64,000 nucleotides of DNA from Rhodospirillales bacterium (GTDB lineage: Bacteria > Pseudomonadota > Alphaproteobacteria > Rhodospirillales > UBA2165). The stretch spans positions 1 through 64,000 of the forward strand of contig JAJDXO010000005.1 in the NCBI GenBank assembly GCA_022823235.1. The letters run 5' to 3'. Shown in pieces: positions 52,144 through 64,000 of the stretch; within the stretch, counting starts at the first letter, position 1; each line of letters starts with the position of its first letter. The translations under genes were made by a program, and so were the position numbers. The notes beneath the pieces were generated by a model that did no database searches, had not been told where the DNA came from, and worked only from the letters and a program-made list of their open reading frames with translations.

Positions 52144-54414
52144 TTACCCCCAATGCTCATCCACATACTCTGTGAGATCAGTACCATGAAACTGATCGGT
52201 TCTATTGCCTTGGCGAACCCAGAAATCAGTGTGTTCTTTGCTATTCAATGGGCAGGTGAACACCGGCTTGGCTGACGCTGCGACGTCAACGCGGCAAACA
52301 TCACTTCCTTCGATGTCTTGAAACGAGATGCGACACAAGGAGGCAGAAGGTCCAGTGATTTTGTCGCCGACAAGCTGTGTAAGAAACAACTCAAATCCGT
52401 CCCGGCTAGCCTTAGATAATGTTTCGTAGTCGCTTTCTATCCCAGATACCTCGCCATCATCAGTAACTCCGATGATTAGGATACCGCCCTCACTATTCAT
52501 AAATCCGCTGATACTCTTGGCGATGATCTGCTCGCTCTTGCCTTTCTTGTCGGTCCCATGGCTCCACCGGGCACTCGCCTTAAACTCGAGGACATTGGAT
52601 TCACCGTCAGCGATCAGGTCGTGAACTGTGTTGGTCTCTACGACGTTCACAACATCACTGTTCCACAGTCGCTGAAATCCTTCCCGGACAACTTCGCCAA
52701 TTTGCTTGCGGCGTTTGTCACAAAATTCTTCGTATTCCAGCTGTTCCCAGCCCACCGGAAGTGCGTGCCACCGTTCTTGGTGTTTCAATTGATCTTTTGG
52801 CATGTTCTCAGTCATCGTGGCCCAATACTCGACTGGCGCCCGGTCGGAAATGGCAAGATTGTCCGACCAATCCACAAAGGCCATATTGGCGATCGCATTT
52901 ACCTTGGCCCTATCGGTAATCCCCTCACGCTCCAAATGTGCCCTCGGGAAAAGGTGGTGCCTCTCCATGTCTTTCACTGGAGTTACCAATGGATCGAGCA
53001 TCGTTGAGACTTTGAGGTCCGAAAACAGCATTTCGGCATCGAGTATATTCAGTGCTGCCCAATAGGCAGACAACGGCGGGGACTTCGGCGATGAAGTGTC
53101 CAGACGATTGGGTAACGTAATTTCCCAATAATCTCTGGTGAATGTGTCCTGCACAATGCGATCAAGCAATCTACAGAAACCTTCAGAGTCGCCGTCACTT
53201 AGTGCGCGTATACGGTTGAGATCGGCTTCGATTTGGGTTTCTGAAGAGCCGGTGTAACGCCCCGTCGTATGGGCCATGAACCACCAACGCGCAATGACGT
53301 CACGTAGGTTCTTGATCTCAATGCCAAAATCATGACGACCAACCAGCCACAAGATATAGACGTACATCAGTGCCGTTTCCGACGACACCATCCGGCTTGA
53401 TCGAAAGCCAGCTTGTTGCAAACACCTGAGATACTCATGCCAATTGGTCAGCTCGAGAGTTGCGGTTTGCGCCTCCTGCAATTTCTCGAACTGAGAATCG
53501 CGCTGTTCGGGACTGAACTCGCCGGTTTCCAGGTCTTTCCCGCGGAGGATCGAGTATACGTATTGCAGTCGGCCACGACGGAACGCTAAGCCGACAGCAG
53601 CCCGAAGCAATTGGTCTGGGGCAGGTTCAATGAAATGATTGAATGGTGAGGCTCCGCCGTTGCTCGGCAGCTTGGCGGCCCGGGAAAATGCCTCCAACTC
53701 GCGACGGCCATTCTCCCAAAAAACTGACATCAACGTCAAAATGAAGTCGGCATTATTGAGTTTGACGCCTTCACTATTTATGCGAACGAATACTTCCGCT
53801 ACATGTTCCTCGTCGACGGTTCGGTCTAACTCGATCGCCTGGAAAGGATAGTTTTGCAGGTCTTTGAGCCGGTCAATATTCTCGACCAACCGATCTTTCT
53901 CTTCATTGCTAAGCTCAACTCCTCTGTAGGTTCCGAGCTTTTCAAGATATCTGTTCACAAATGTAAGAAATGATCCCTCAAACACCTCGGAAATATCGGG
54001 GATAAACTCGGGATCGTTTTCAACTGCAGCATCTGTCACTTCAAAAGTTTGGTCTGTCGGTCTGAACGCCACACGGATTTTGCTCTCGGTATAATCCTTA
54101 CGCACTACCGGCGTTCCAGTGATAACCGCGTACAACGAAGTTAATCGCTGTTGTCCATCAACAATCAGCAACGCCGGCGCCGCCTGTTTGGTATCCGTGC
54201 CAATTTGCTTAGCACCACCATCGGCGCCGGTGGACCAAAGCAGCAGGTAACCAACGGGGAATCCTTTGTACATGGAATCAAAGAGGTCACGAACTCGCGA
54301 GTTTGACCAAACGAATGGACGCTGAATATCAGGCAACGCAATCTCACCATGTTTAATACGAGACAAAAGTCCTGCGAGGTTGTAACTCGCGTCTTTGAAT
54401 ACGGTCACAGCCAT
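52144..54414 (-). CDS. DUF262 (GmrSD-like) - HNH - AlbA_2 (Schlafen) fusion protein
   Basis: A 756-residue cytosolic protein. The DUF262 N-domain has IQRPFVWSNSRVRDLFDS and IVDGQQRLTSL (residues 86-94), then FVRINSEGVKLNNADF. Around residue 500, MERHHLFPRAHLEREG resembles the HNH nuclease core of DUF1524/GmrS-like parts. The last 150 residues are an AlbA_2/Schlafen domain: SNVLEFKASARW and GGILIIGVTDDGEVSGIE. DUF262/DUF1524 proteins are type IV restriction enzymes or related nucleases, so this could be a single-gene defence system. GC content is lower than in secA and the following tetR, indicating transfer. Confidence 0.75.
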   Translation of the reverse strand: MAVTVFKDASYNLAGLLSRIKHGEIALPDIQRPFVWSNSRVRDLFDSMYKGFPVGYLLLWSTGADGGAKQIGTDTKQAAPALLIVDGQQRLTSLYAVITGTPVVRKDYTESKIRVAFRPTDQTFEVTDAAVENDPEFIPDISEVFEGSFLTFVNRYLEKLGTYRGVELSNEEKDRLVENIDRLKDLQNYPFQAIELDRTVDEEHVAEVFVRINSEGVKLNNADFILTLMSVFWENGRRELEAFSRAAKLPSNGGASPFNHFIEPAPDQLLRAAVGLAFRRGRLQYVYSILRGKDLETGEFSPEQRDSQFEKLQEAQTATLELTNWHEYLRCLQQAGFRSSRMVSSETALMYVYILWLVGRHDFGIEIKNLRDVIARWWFMAHTTGRYTGSSETQIEADLNRIRALSDGDSEGFCRLLDRIVQDTFTRDYWEITLPNRLDTSSPKSPPLSAYWAALNILDAEMLFSDLKVSTMLDPLVTPVKDMERHHLFPRAHLEREGITDRAKVNAIANMAFVDWSDNLAISDRAPVEYWATMTENMPKDQLKHQERWHALPVGWEQLEYEEFCDKRRKQIGEVVREGFQRLWNSDVVNVVETNTVHDLIADGESNVLEFKASARWSHGTDKKGKSEQIIAKSISGFMNSEGGILIIGVTDDGEVSGIESDYETLSKASRDGFELFLTQLVGDKITGPSASLCRISFQDIEGSDVCRVDVAASAKPVFTCPLNSKEHTDFWVRQGNRTDQFHGTDLTEYVDEHWG

Positions 54415-54649
54415 TTCGATGCCCTTTCCTTGTAACTCGTTCCCACCGGGGAAAAATTTTCTGGCATTAGCTTAGTGTCATCTTGCGCCAACGCAATCCC
54501 GCTAAGAGTTTTATCTCAACCATAAGTTAGGGTTGGATTCTCTGCCTTCGGCGTGTCTGTTTTTGTATCCCCTGAAAAGGCGAGAAGCGGTCCACCACCT
54601 CTGTAATCCGGCAATTCCTCCAAATACCGGCCCCAACAGGCCGAATTAA

Positions 54650-54671
54650 TTAAATCAAACGATTGAATTAA
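54650..54671. promoter_or_regulatory. Palindromic site upstream of the TetR-RND operon
   Basis: A 22-base near-perfect inverted repeat, with half-sites TTAAATCAA and TTGAATTAA around ACGA, lies 39 bases before the tetR start. It is the probable operator for the CecR-like regulator that begins the operon. The other 200 bases between 54415 and 54649 hold no gene. Confidence 0.65.
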
Positions 54672-54710
54672 ACGGTTGACCGGCCTATATCAGCGGTGGA
54701 GGAAGGTGAA

Positions 54711-55421
54711 ATGGCACCAAACACCGCTCGCGATACCGCTCTCGATGCGTCCCCCGGCCGGGGCGACGAGACCCGCGGCCAGCTTTTGGATGCGGGGCTC
54801 ACCCTGTTTTCCAAATACGGCTACGACTCGGTCACCACCCGGCAGCTGGCGTCCGAGGCCGGGGCCAATATCGCCGCCATCGCCTACCACTTCGGCGGCA
54901 AGCGGGATCTCTACCGGGCGGTGCTGCATCAGCTGGTGGAGGACACCGAGCCTCTCCTGGGGCCGGTGGCCCAAAGGATGGCCGAAGGCATCGCCGCCGC
55001 GGGCGCCGACAGGCCGGCCCTCGCCCGCGTGGTCGCCGGCTTCGTTCACGGGTTTACCGGCACATTCCTCGAAGGCGATTTCATAGCCTGCCGGGCGCCG
55101 ATGGTGATGCGCGAGTTCGCCAATCCCTCGGAGGACTTCGACATCCTCTATGAGGGCCGGCTTGGCCCGATCCACCGCAACGTCGCCGCCCTGGCGGCGG
55201 CGGCCCTCGACATGGACCCGGACAGCCCGGAGGCCAAAATCCGCGCCCATGCCGTCATGGGCAACCTGATGGTCTTCGAAATCGCCAAACAGCTGCTACT
55301 GAAACGCACGGGATGGGAGGAATACACGCCCGACCGGATCGCCTTGGTCCGGCGCATGATCACCGAGGCGGTGCTGGACTCCCTGCGGCTGCCCCATCCG
55401 GACGACGGAGACCGCCAATGA
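54711..55421 (+). CDS. TetR family regulator with CecR/CerR-type C-terminal domain
   Basis: A 236-residue repressor. The helix-turn-helix is FSKYGYDSVTTRQLASEAGANIAAIAYHF, and the C-terminal part with FEGDFIACRAPMVMREFANP-like features matches the CerR/DUF1956 domain of CecR proteins. GGAGGAAGG sets the ATG at 54711. It overlaps the next gene by four bases and is expected to control this efflux operon from the palindrome at 54650-54671. Confidence 0.87.
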   Translation: MAPNTARDTALDASPGRGDETRGQLLDAGLTLFSKYGYDSVTTRQLASEAGANIAAIAYHFGGKRDLYRAVLHQLVEDTEPLLGPVAQRMAEGIAAAGADRPALARVVAGFVHGFTGTFLEGDFIACRAPMVMREFANPSEDFDILYEGRLGPIHRNVAALAAAALDMDPDSPEAKIRAHAVMGNLMVFEIAKQLLLKRTGWEEYTPDRIALVRRMITEAVLDSLRLPHPDDGDRQ

Positions 55422-56817
55422 CCGGAGAAACAAAGTCCATCTGGCGCCGCCTGCTGATCGTCCCCCCCATCCTGATCGGCATCGGCATCATCGCCATCAT
55501 GGTCCGCGGCAAGGAACCGCCGGCGCACACCGAAGCCCGCGAAGACGTCACCCGCGTGCGGGTGATCGAGGTGCCGCAGCTGACCCTCACGCCGCGGGCC
55601 CTGGGCTTCGGCACGGTCGCACCGGCCAAGGTCTGGGCGGCGGTGGCCGAGGTGGACGGCAAGATCATCGAGTTTCGGGACGACCTCAGAGCGGGCGAGA
55701 TACTGCCCCGGGGAACGGTCCTGCTACGCATCGACCCTACCGACTACCGGCTCGCCGTGGACCGGGCCAAAGCCGACATTCTGGCGCTGAATGCACGGCT
55801 CACCGAGCTCGAGACCCGGGTCGGGAACACCCGCGCCTCCCTGGAAATCGAGAAGCGCGCCCTGGCTCTCAACGCCAGGGACCTGGAGCGCAAGCGCGCC
55901 CTGGTCGAGCGCAAGGCGGTCTCCCAGGCCGCGGCCGATCAGGAGGAACGCAACCTGCTGGCATATCGGCTGCGCGTTCAGAACCTGGAAAACGCCCTCA
56001 ATCTCATCCCCGCCGAACGCCGACAGTTGCGCGCCCAATTGGCCGCGCAGGAGGTGCGCCGGGCCGAGGCCGAGCGCGACCTCGCCCGCACCGTGATCAC
56101 GCTGCCCTTCGATGCCCGCATATCCGAGGTCAATGTCGAGGCCGATCAGGTGGCCAAGCTGGGCCAAACCATGGTCCGGGCGGATTCCATCGACGTCGCC
56201 GAAATCACGGCGCAGGTGCAGATCGACAAGCTGATCAACCTGATTTCGGCGGAAAACCTGTCCGGCGTCACGCCTGCGAACGCGTCCGCCGAGTTGTCCC
56301 GGGCGCTGGGCCTCGAGCCGTTGGTCCGGCTGCGCACCGGCGCGTTGGAAGCCGAATGGCCGGGCCGGGTCGCCCGGATCAGCGACCGGATCGATCCGCA
56401 GACCCGCACCGTCGGCGTGGTGGTCGCCGTCGACCGGCCCTACCCCATTACCGCCCGGCGGCGGGATGACGGCGTCCCGGCCCGTCCGGCGCTGGCCAAG
56501 AACATGTATGTGGAGGTGGAACTCCGCGGCCCGCCGCAGCCCGGTCGGGTGGTGATCCCCCGCGCCGCCGTTCATGCCGGCCGGGTCTACGTGCTGAACG
56601 GTGAAGACCGGCTGGAGCTGCGCAAGGTGTCGATCGCCTTCGAGCAGGAAGATGTCCTGGTCGTCGATGAAGGCCTCCGGGCCGGCGAGCGGATCGTGGT
56701 CTCCGACCTCATTCCGGCCATCGCCGGCATGAAGCTGGCGCCCGAGACCGATGAAGCCGCCGCCGCCCGGCTCGGGGCTCAGGCGGCCGGCTCCGGCGCC
56801 ACGCCCGGGAATGGGCG

Positions 56818-56821
<4 letters not shown>
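55418..56821 (+). CDS. RND efflux periplasmic adaptor (membrane fusion protein, HlyD/AcrA family)
   Basis: A 467-residue inner-membrane-anchored adaptor. A membrane segment (LLIVPPILIGIGIIAIMV) is followed by the lipoyl half (VAEVDGKIIEFRDDLRAGEIL), a long coiled coil (about 105-230) and the second lipoyl and beta-barrel parts. The coiled-coil links the pump to an outer-membrane channel, no gene for which is present here. ATGA overlaps at both ends show translation coupled with the regulator and the pump. Confidence 0.9.
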
Positions 56822-59952
<3,131 letters not shown>

Positions 59953-60009
59953 CCGCCCGCTCCGGCGGGCCTATTCCGGCCGCTTTTTCCGGTCACTTAT
60001 TCCGGCCAC

Positions 60010-60642
60010 CTACTCCGGTCTGGGCAGGGAAAATACGTTCTCCGGTTCGATCACGGCGTAATCGAGATAGCCGAGCCGGGCGACGGGCCGCAGCTTGGCG
60101 ATATCCACCATCCCGCCGCTGATGACATCGTCCGAAATATGGACCCCGACCACTTGACCGATGACGATGTGATTGGGCCCACCCCGCCGGGACTTCGGCA
60201 GCCTGACGGTCTGCAAATGTCTGCATTCGAGCGCCACCGGCGCGGCGGCGACCCGGGGCGGCGCGACCACTTCCGACGGCGCCGGCTCGAGGCCCGCTTC
60301 CCGCATCTCGTCGACGTCGGCCGGCGCGTGCACCGATGTGGCATTCATCTGTTCTCGCAGGTCATAGGTGCAGAGATTGAACACGAACTCCCCCGTCGCC
60401 TCCGCATTGGCGACCGAATCCTTGATCTCGCCGGTTCCCGGCTTGAGGCCGTTGGGACAGTACATGACGCACGGCGGATCGCCGGTCACCGCATTGAAAT
60501 AGCTGAACGGCGCCAGATTGACGACGCCGCCGGCGCTGATGGTCGAAATCCAGCCGATGGGCCGCGGCACCACCAGGGCGGTAAACACCGAATGGACGAA
60601 CGGGGGCGGCCGCATCCCCTCGGCCGGATCAAAAAACACCAT
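60010..60642 (-). CDS. Flavin reductase family protein (FMN-binding split barrel)
   Basis: A 210-residue protein of the DIM6/NTAB group. TALVVPRPIGWISTISAGGVVNLAPFSYFNAVTGDPP binds FMN, and LPKSRRGGPNHIVIGQVVGVH closes the barrel. Such proteins reduce free flavin or act as small oxidoreductases. The ATG at 60642 is preferred because GGAG lies 7 bases ahead; an upstream start at 60684 adds 14 residues of no clear use. Confidence 0.82.
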   Translation of the reverse strand: MVFFDPAEGMRPPPFVHSVFTALVVPRPIGWISTISAGGVVNLAPFSYFNAVTGDPPCVMYCPNGLKPGTGEIKDSVANAEATGEFVFNLCTYDLREQMNATSVHAPADVDEMREAGLEPAPSEVVAPPRVAAAPVALECRHLQTVRLPKSRRGGPNHIVIGQVVGVHISDDVISGGMVDIAKLRPVARLGYLDYAVIEPENVFSLPRPE

Positions 60643-60684
60643 CTCGCTCCGTTGATTGGACGCGGGCTTCCGATTCCGGCGCAC

Positions 60685-60985
60685 CGTGCACCGATTTCAC
60701 CGGCCCGGCCAGTGAAAACGGGTCCGTGGCCGGCGTATGGGGAGGAATGCCGGACCCACCCCTGCCGGAACTCCCCGATTTCGTTGGCGTACGAGCTTTC
60801 CAGACCGATCTCCATGACATTTTTTCTATATTGTATAACAGGATATATATTGCCTTTTATAATAAAAAAACGACTTAAAAGGCCTGAAATTACCTATTGA
60901 CAAAAATTAAAATTATAGGCTATATACGACCTATAATATACATTTTAGACCTTTAGAAGGCAATATACTGCTGTTTGAGGAAAAC
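60685..60985. other. AT-rich divergent promoter region of the hipBA pair
   Basis: This gap changes from GC-rich to strongly AT-rich near 60820. TATATTGCCTT (60846-60856) is inverted at 60957-60967, and a second palindrome is at 60913-60936. TTGACA at 60897 and TATATA at 60921 make a good promoter towards hipB. No gene is seen. Confidence 0.6.
60897..60936 (+). promoter_or_regulatory. hipBA promoter and operator
   Basis: TTGACA (60897-60902) and TATATA (60921-60926) are 18 bases apart. TTATAGG (60913-60919) is inverted as CCTATAA (60930-60936) around the -10, placing a repressor directly over it. HipB-type antitoxins repress their own operon from such sites. Confidence 0.65.
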
Positions 60986-61324
60986 ATGAAGACATCCAGG
61001 CAATTGGAAACCGAGCTCGGATCCCGTCTGGCGCAATTACGGCTGTCCCGCAACGTGACGCAAGCCATGCTGGCGAAGGATGCCGGGATCGGTCTCCGCA
61101 CTTTGCGGCGCATCGAGGCCGGCGAACCATCGACACTCGACACATTCCTGCGTGTCGCCTTGGCTCTGGACTTGGGCGATGCCGTCCTCGGCGCGGTACC
61201 CGCCGGCCAAACCCGCCCGATCGAACGCGTCTCGCGGGCCGGCGCCCAGCGACGCCGCGCGCGTCCGCGCGCGCGGGAAGACCGCGACCCTGCCTGGACG
61301 TGGGGTGACGGCCCGAATGACTGA
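60986..61324 (+). CDS. hipB: HipB-like antitoxin, XRE-type DNA-binding protein
   Basis: A 112-residue protein with the helix-turn-helix LAQLRLSRNVTQAMLAKDAGIGLRTLRRIEAGEP at residues 15-50. The C-terminal third is rich in Arg. It precedes hipA with an overlap of eight bases, the usual antitoxin-toxin order. It should neutralise HipA and repress the operon. Confidence 0.85.
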   Translation: MKTSRQLETELGSRLAQLRLSRNVTQAMLAKDAGIGLRTLRRIEAGEPSTLDTFLRVALALDLGDAVLGAVPAGQTRPIERVSRAGAQRRRARPRAREDRDPAWTWGDGPND

Positions 61325-62615
61325 CGCCAACGTCATGCTTTGGGGCCGGCGCATCGGAGCGGTGTCCTGGGATCAAACCCGTGCCCTAGCGGTCTTCCAG
61401 TACGACCCGGCTTTCGTCGGCGCCGGCATCGAGGTTGCCCCTCTGACGATGCCTGTCAGACGAACACCCTACGAATTCCCAGCTCTCAACAGGGAAACCT
61501 TCAAAGGTCTGCCGGGTATGCTCGCGGATGCCCTGCCGGACAGGTTCGGAAACCGGCTCATCGACGCGTGGCTGGCGGAAACCGGCAAGCGTCCGGAGGA
61601 CTTCAACCCGGTCGACCGACTCTGCTACATCGGCCGCCGCGGCATCGGCGCACTCGAGTTCGGGCCCGCCATTCGGCGGCCGACAAGAGCCAAGAGACTG
61701 GAAGTCGCCCGACTGGTCGAATTGGCGAACCGGGTGCTCGACGAACGCGCGAACCTTGCCGGGCGTCTGGACGGTGACAACGATGCCGATTCGCTTGAGG
61801 ACATTCTGAGCGTCGGCACGTCGGCGGGCGGCGCCCGGGCGAAAGCGGTTCTTGCCTGGAACCCCACAACCGGCGAATTCCGATCCGGTCAGCTGGACGC
61901 CGCTCAGGGCTTCGAGCACTGGCTCCTCAAGTTCGACGGCATTGCGAACAACAAGGACAAGGAACTGAACGACCCTATGGGATTCGGCAGGATCGAATTC
62001 GCCTATGCCGGCATGGCGCGTGCGGCCGGCATATCCATGTCCGAGTGCCGGCTCCATCATGAGGGCGGCCGCAGCCATTTCATGACGAAACGTTTCGATC
62101 GGGACGATGACGGCCGCAAGCTCCACATGCAGTCCCTCGGGGCGATGCGGCACTTCGATTTCAACGACCCGTCGGCGTATTCCTATGAACAGGCCATCAT
62201 GACGATCCGGCAACTGAAACTGGGGATGGTTGCGGTCGAAGAACAGGTTCGCCGGGCACTCTTCAACGTCATGGCGCGTAACCAGGATGATCACGTCAAG
62301 AACATCGCCTTCCTGATGGACCGGTCCGGGCAATGGGCCCTGTCGCCTGCTTATGACCTGGCCTATGCCTATAATCCAAGCGGCCAATGGACCCGCGACC
62401 ACCAGATGAGCCTGGCCGGCCGCCGCAATGGCTTTGAGCGTGACGATCTCCTTCAGTTTGCCGTCTCCGCCGGTCTTAAGCGGCGCAAGGCACTGGACAT
62501 ACTTGAGGCAGTGAGCGCTTCCGTCCGTGATTGGCCAAAACACGCCGAAGCAGCCGGCGTCGCGCCCGGCGATACGGAGCGAATTGAAAAGACCTTCAGA
62601 TCAAACCTTATGTAG
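61317..62615 (+). CDS. hipA: HipA-like serine/threonine kinase toxin
   Basis: A 432-residue kinase. The ATP-binding loop SVGTSAGGARAKAVLAW is at 166-181, the catalytic ARNQDDHVKN at 320-329 (Asp324, His326, Lys328, Asn329) and SPAYDLAYA at 343-351 with the metal-binding Asp347. HipA toxins phosphorylate glutamyl-tRNA synthetase or other targets and slow growth. All catalytic residues are in place, so it should be active. The start ATG at 61317 overlaps hipB. Confidence 0.88.
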   Translation: MTDANVMLWGRRIGAVSWDQTRALAVFQYDPAFVGAGIEVAPLTMPVRRTPYEFPALNRETFKGLPGMLADALPDRFGNRLIDAWLAETGKRPEDFNPVDRLCYIGRRGIGALEFGPAIRRPTRAKRLEVARLVELANRVLDERANLAGRLDGDNDADSLEDILSVGTSAGGARAKAVLAWNPTTGEFRSGQLDAAQGFEHWLLKFDGIANNKDKELNDPMGFGRIEFAYAGMARAAGISMSECRLHHEGGRSHFMTKRFDRDDDGRKLHMQSLGAMRHFDFNDPSAYSYEQAIMTIRQLKLGMVAVEEQVRRALFNVMARNQDDHVKNIAFLMDRSGQWALSPAYDLAYAYNPSGQWTRDHQMSLAGRRNGFERDDLLQFAVSAGLKRRKALDILEAVSASVRDWPKHAEAAGVAPGDTERIEKTFRSNLM

Positions 62616-62676
62616 GACCATTAGGCATTCCCCCTCCGCACCCCGATCAACCGGACCGGTGGTCCTATGAACTATG

Positions 62677-63630
62677 TTACCCGGAACTTTTCGGCGCCGG
62701 CCTTGCCAGGGGATGGCTGCGCCGGACCAGGGACTTCAGGCGTTCATCCAGAACATGCGTATAAATCTGGGTGGTCGAGATATCGGCATGGCCGAGCATC
62801 TGCTGCAGCACACGCAAGTCCGCGCCGTGGGCGAGCAAATGCGAGGCAAAGGAATGACGCAGCACGTGGGGCGACACGCGCGTGGGATCAAGCCCCGCCG
62901 CGGCAGCCAAATCTTTGAGAAGATTGGAAAAATGCGCCCTCGACAGGTGTCCGGCCGCCCCCGGAGCGGGAAACAGGAACCGGCTCTCGCGGCGCTTGCC
63001 CAGATGCGCCTTTCGAACCGCCAAATATGCGGCGACGGCGTCGCGCGCCGGATCACCGAGAGGGACCATGCGTTCCTTATCGCCCTTGCCGCGAACGGTG
63101 AGCGTCCGCCCGTCCCGGGCCAACGCGCCCATGGGCAGACCCACCAGTTCGGATACGCGCAGGCCCGTTGCATAAAGAATTTCAACCAGCGCCGCCAGGC
63201 GCAGCCCATCCGTCCCGGTTGCCCCATGGGCCGCCGCCAGCAGCCGTTCGACCTCCGCTTCCGTCAGGTATTTCGGCAGCGGCCGGCCAAGTTTGGGATT
63301 GTCGATCCCGGTGCAAGGGTCATCGTCCCGAATGCGTTCGGCATGGAGGAAACGGAAAAACTGGCGCAATGACGAAAGCCGCCGCGACGCCGTGCGGGCG
63401 GAGCGTCCCTTCGCCCTAAGCCAGCTCAAATAATCGCGGATCAGCCGCGCGTCCGCCGCCTCGATCCGCCGTTCACGCCGGGCCGTGAAGCCCGCGAAGT
63501 CCTCGAGATCGATCCTGTACGAGGCGATGGTGTTGGCCGCCGCCCCCCGTTCCGCGGCCATCATTTCAAGGAAAGCGTCGACCTCGCGGGAGGCGGGAGG
63601 CTTGGTGGCCGCGCCCAGCGGCCGGCTCAT
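62677..63630 (-). CDS. xerD: Tyrosine recombinase XerD
   Basis: A 317-residue site-specific recombinase that resolves chromosome dimers at dif with XerC. The N-terminal SAM-like domain (FLEMMAAERGAAANTIASYRIDLEDF) is followed by the catalytic residues: Arg in ATGLRVSEL, Lys in GKGDKER, His-x-x-Arg in SPHVLRHSFASH, His in LGHADISTTQIY and the nucleophile Tyr. Length and motifs fit XerD. It overlaps the upstream gene by four bases. Confidence 0.92.
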   Translation of the reverse strand: MSRPLGAATKPPASREVDAFLEMMAAERGAAANTIASYRIDLEDFAGFTARRERRIEAADARLIRDYLSWLRAKGRSARTASRRLSSLRQFFRFLHAERIRDDDPCTGIDNPKLGRPLPKYLTEAEVERLLAAAHGATGTDGLRLAALVEILYATGLRVSELVGLPMGALARDGRTLTVRGKGDKERMVPLGDPARDAVAAYLAVRKAHLGKRRESRFLFPAPGAAGHLSRAHFSNLLKDLAAAAGLDPTRVSPHVLRHSFASHLLAHGADLRVLQQMLGHADISTTQIYTHVLDERLKSLVRRSHPLARPAPKSSG

Positions 63631-64000
63631 ATGCCCGCCGCGACCGCCGCCTCGAGGGCGATCGCCCTTGCATCCGCTTCCAGCCCGGCCCGCCGCAGGC
63701 TCGACACCACCCGGCCCAGGACGATGGGGTCGGCCTCCGCCGGTCCCGCCTCCCCCAGGGTCAGCAATGCCAGCAAAACGGTTTCACCGATCCTGCCGTT
63801 TTCCGCCGCGTCGCCGAGGGTCCGCCAGATTGCCGCCCGGGGCATCAGGACCGGCGCCCGGGGCGGTCCGGCCAGCAGCCCGGCCCACAATGCCGGCGGC
63901 ACCTCATCGCCGAGCGCCTCCAGAATGTTGAACAGCAGCGACGCGCGCCGGGCCGGTTGTTCGCCGGAGCCGCCATCCGCCGCCGATGCGGCATCCTCTG
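63627..64000 (-). CDS. Uncharacterised protein, C-terminal part (cut by window edge)
   Basis: The frame is open from the window edge to TGA at 63629-63627, about 123 residues visible. It is rich in Ala and Leu (LLFNILEALGDEVPPALWAGLL and TVLLALLTLGEAGPAEADP), suggesting a helical repeat protein. The stop overlaps the xerD start as ATGA, so the two genes are coupled. I do not recognise the family. A GTG at 63902 could be read as a start, but the open frame continues beyond it. Confidence 0.7.
   Translation of the reverse strand, partial: EDAASAADGGSGEQPARRASLLFNILEALGDEVPPALWAGLLAGPPRAPVLMPRAAIWRTLGDAAENGRIGETVLLALLTLGEAGPAEADPIVLGRVVSSLRRAGLEADARAIALEAAVAAGI

Overview
The window is GC-rich DNA of an alphaproteobacterium, most likely in or near the Rhodospirillales. 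The grounds are the codon bias, the gene order secA / ppiC / argJ / mutT, and the many catabolic genes of soil- or marine-type oligotrophs. No rRNA is present, so the genus cannot be fixed.

Region 1 (1-14.5 kb): the left edge carries the end of an IS481-type insertion sequence. It is followed by a long catabolic neighbourhood: dienelactone hydrolase, a MetE-like protein, cyanuric acid amidohydrolase/barbiturase, glutathione S-transferase, SDR, amidohydrolase, Cu/Zn SOD, MaoC hydratase, nitroreductase, Rieske oxygenase, glutamine-synthetase-like ligase, acyl-CoA dehydrogenase, an FAD/NAD(P) protein and a Zn alcohol dehydrogenase. Region 2 (14.5-19 kb): modABC molybdate uptake, then a NicO-type Ni/Co exporter with its DUF1007 partner, bracketed by two copies of a small palindromic MITE. 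Region 3 (19-30 kb): amidohydrolases with a Rieske ferredoxin, a peptide-type ABC importer lacking ATPases, a MarR regulator with a tandem 14-bp operator, a second MetE-like protein, a sulfatase and an exported intradiol dioxygenase.

Region 4 (30-38.9 kb) is the highlight. A TetR-controlled operon runs leftwards: SdhA/FrdA-type flavoprotein, two uncharacterised proteins, a carboxymuconolactone decarboxylase (CMD) family protein, then two tandem AhpD/CMD-like genes. Each of the last two is interrupted by an in-frame TGA exactly where the second Cys of the CxxC motif belongs. Each TGA is followed after 14 nt by an identical 18-nt hairpin with a GGUC loop, as in a bacterial SECIS element. I read them as two selenoproteins (CxxU) that ordinary gene calling would split in two. 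A tripartite tricarboxylate transporter (TctC plus a TctA-TctB fusion) lies on the other side of the TetR gene.

Region 5 (38.95-42.85 kb) is an AT-rich island inserted at the 3' end of tRNA-Leu(UAA). A 12-bp copy of the tRNA 3' end marks its far boundary. It holds a secreted small protein, a nucleotidyltransferase-like protein, a SEFIR/TIR protein, a TIR-like nucleotide-binding protein and a degenerate class II tRNA-like sequence: a candidate antiphage or signalling module with no integrase of its own.

Region 6 (43-64 kb) is mostly core: MFS transporter, CinA-like protein, HAD phosphatase, NUDIX, GNAT, argJ, ppiC, secA, a TetR-RND efflux operon, a flavin reductase, xerD and a partial upstream partner. 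Two lower-GC insertions interrupt it: a DUF262/HNH/AlbA_2 fusion next to secA, and a hipBA toxin-antitoxin pair with its own AT-rich operator region.
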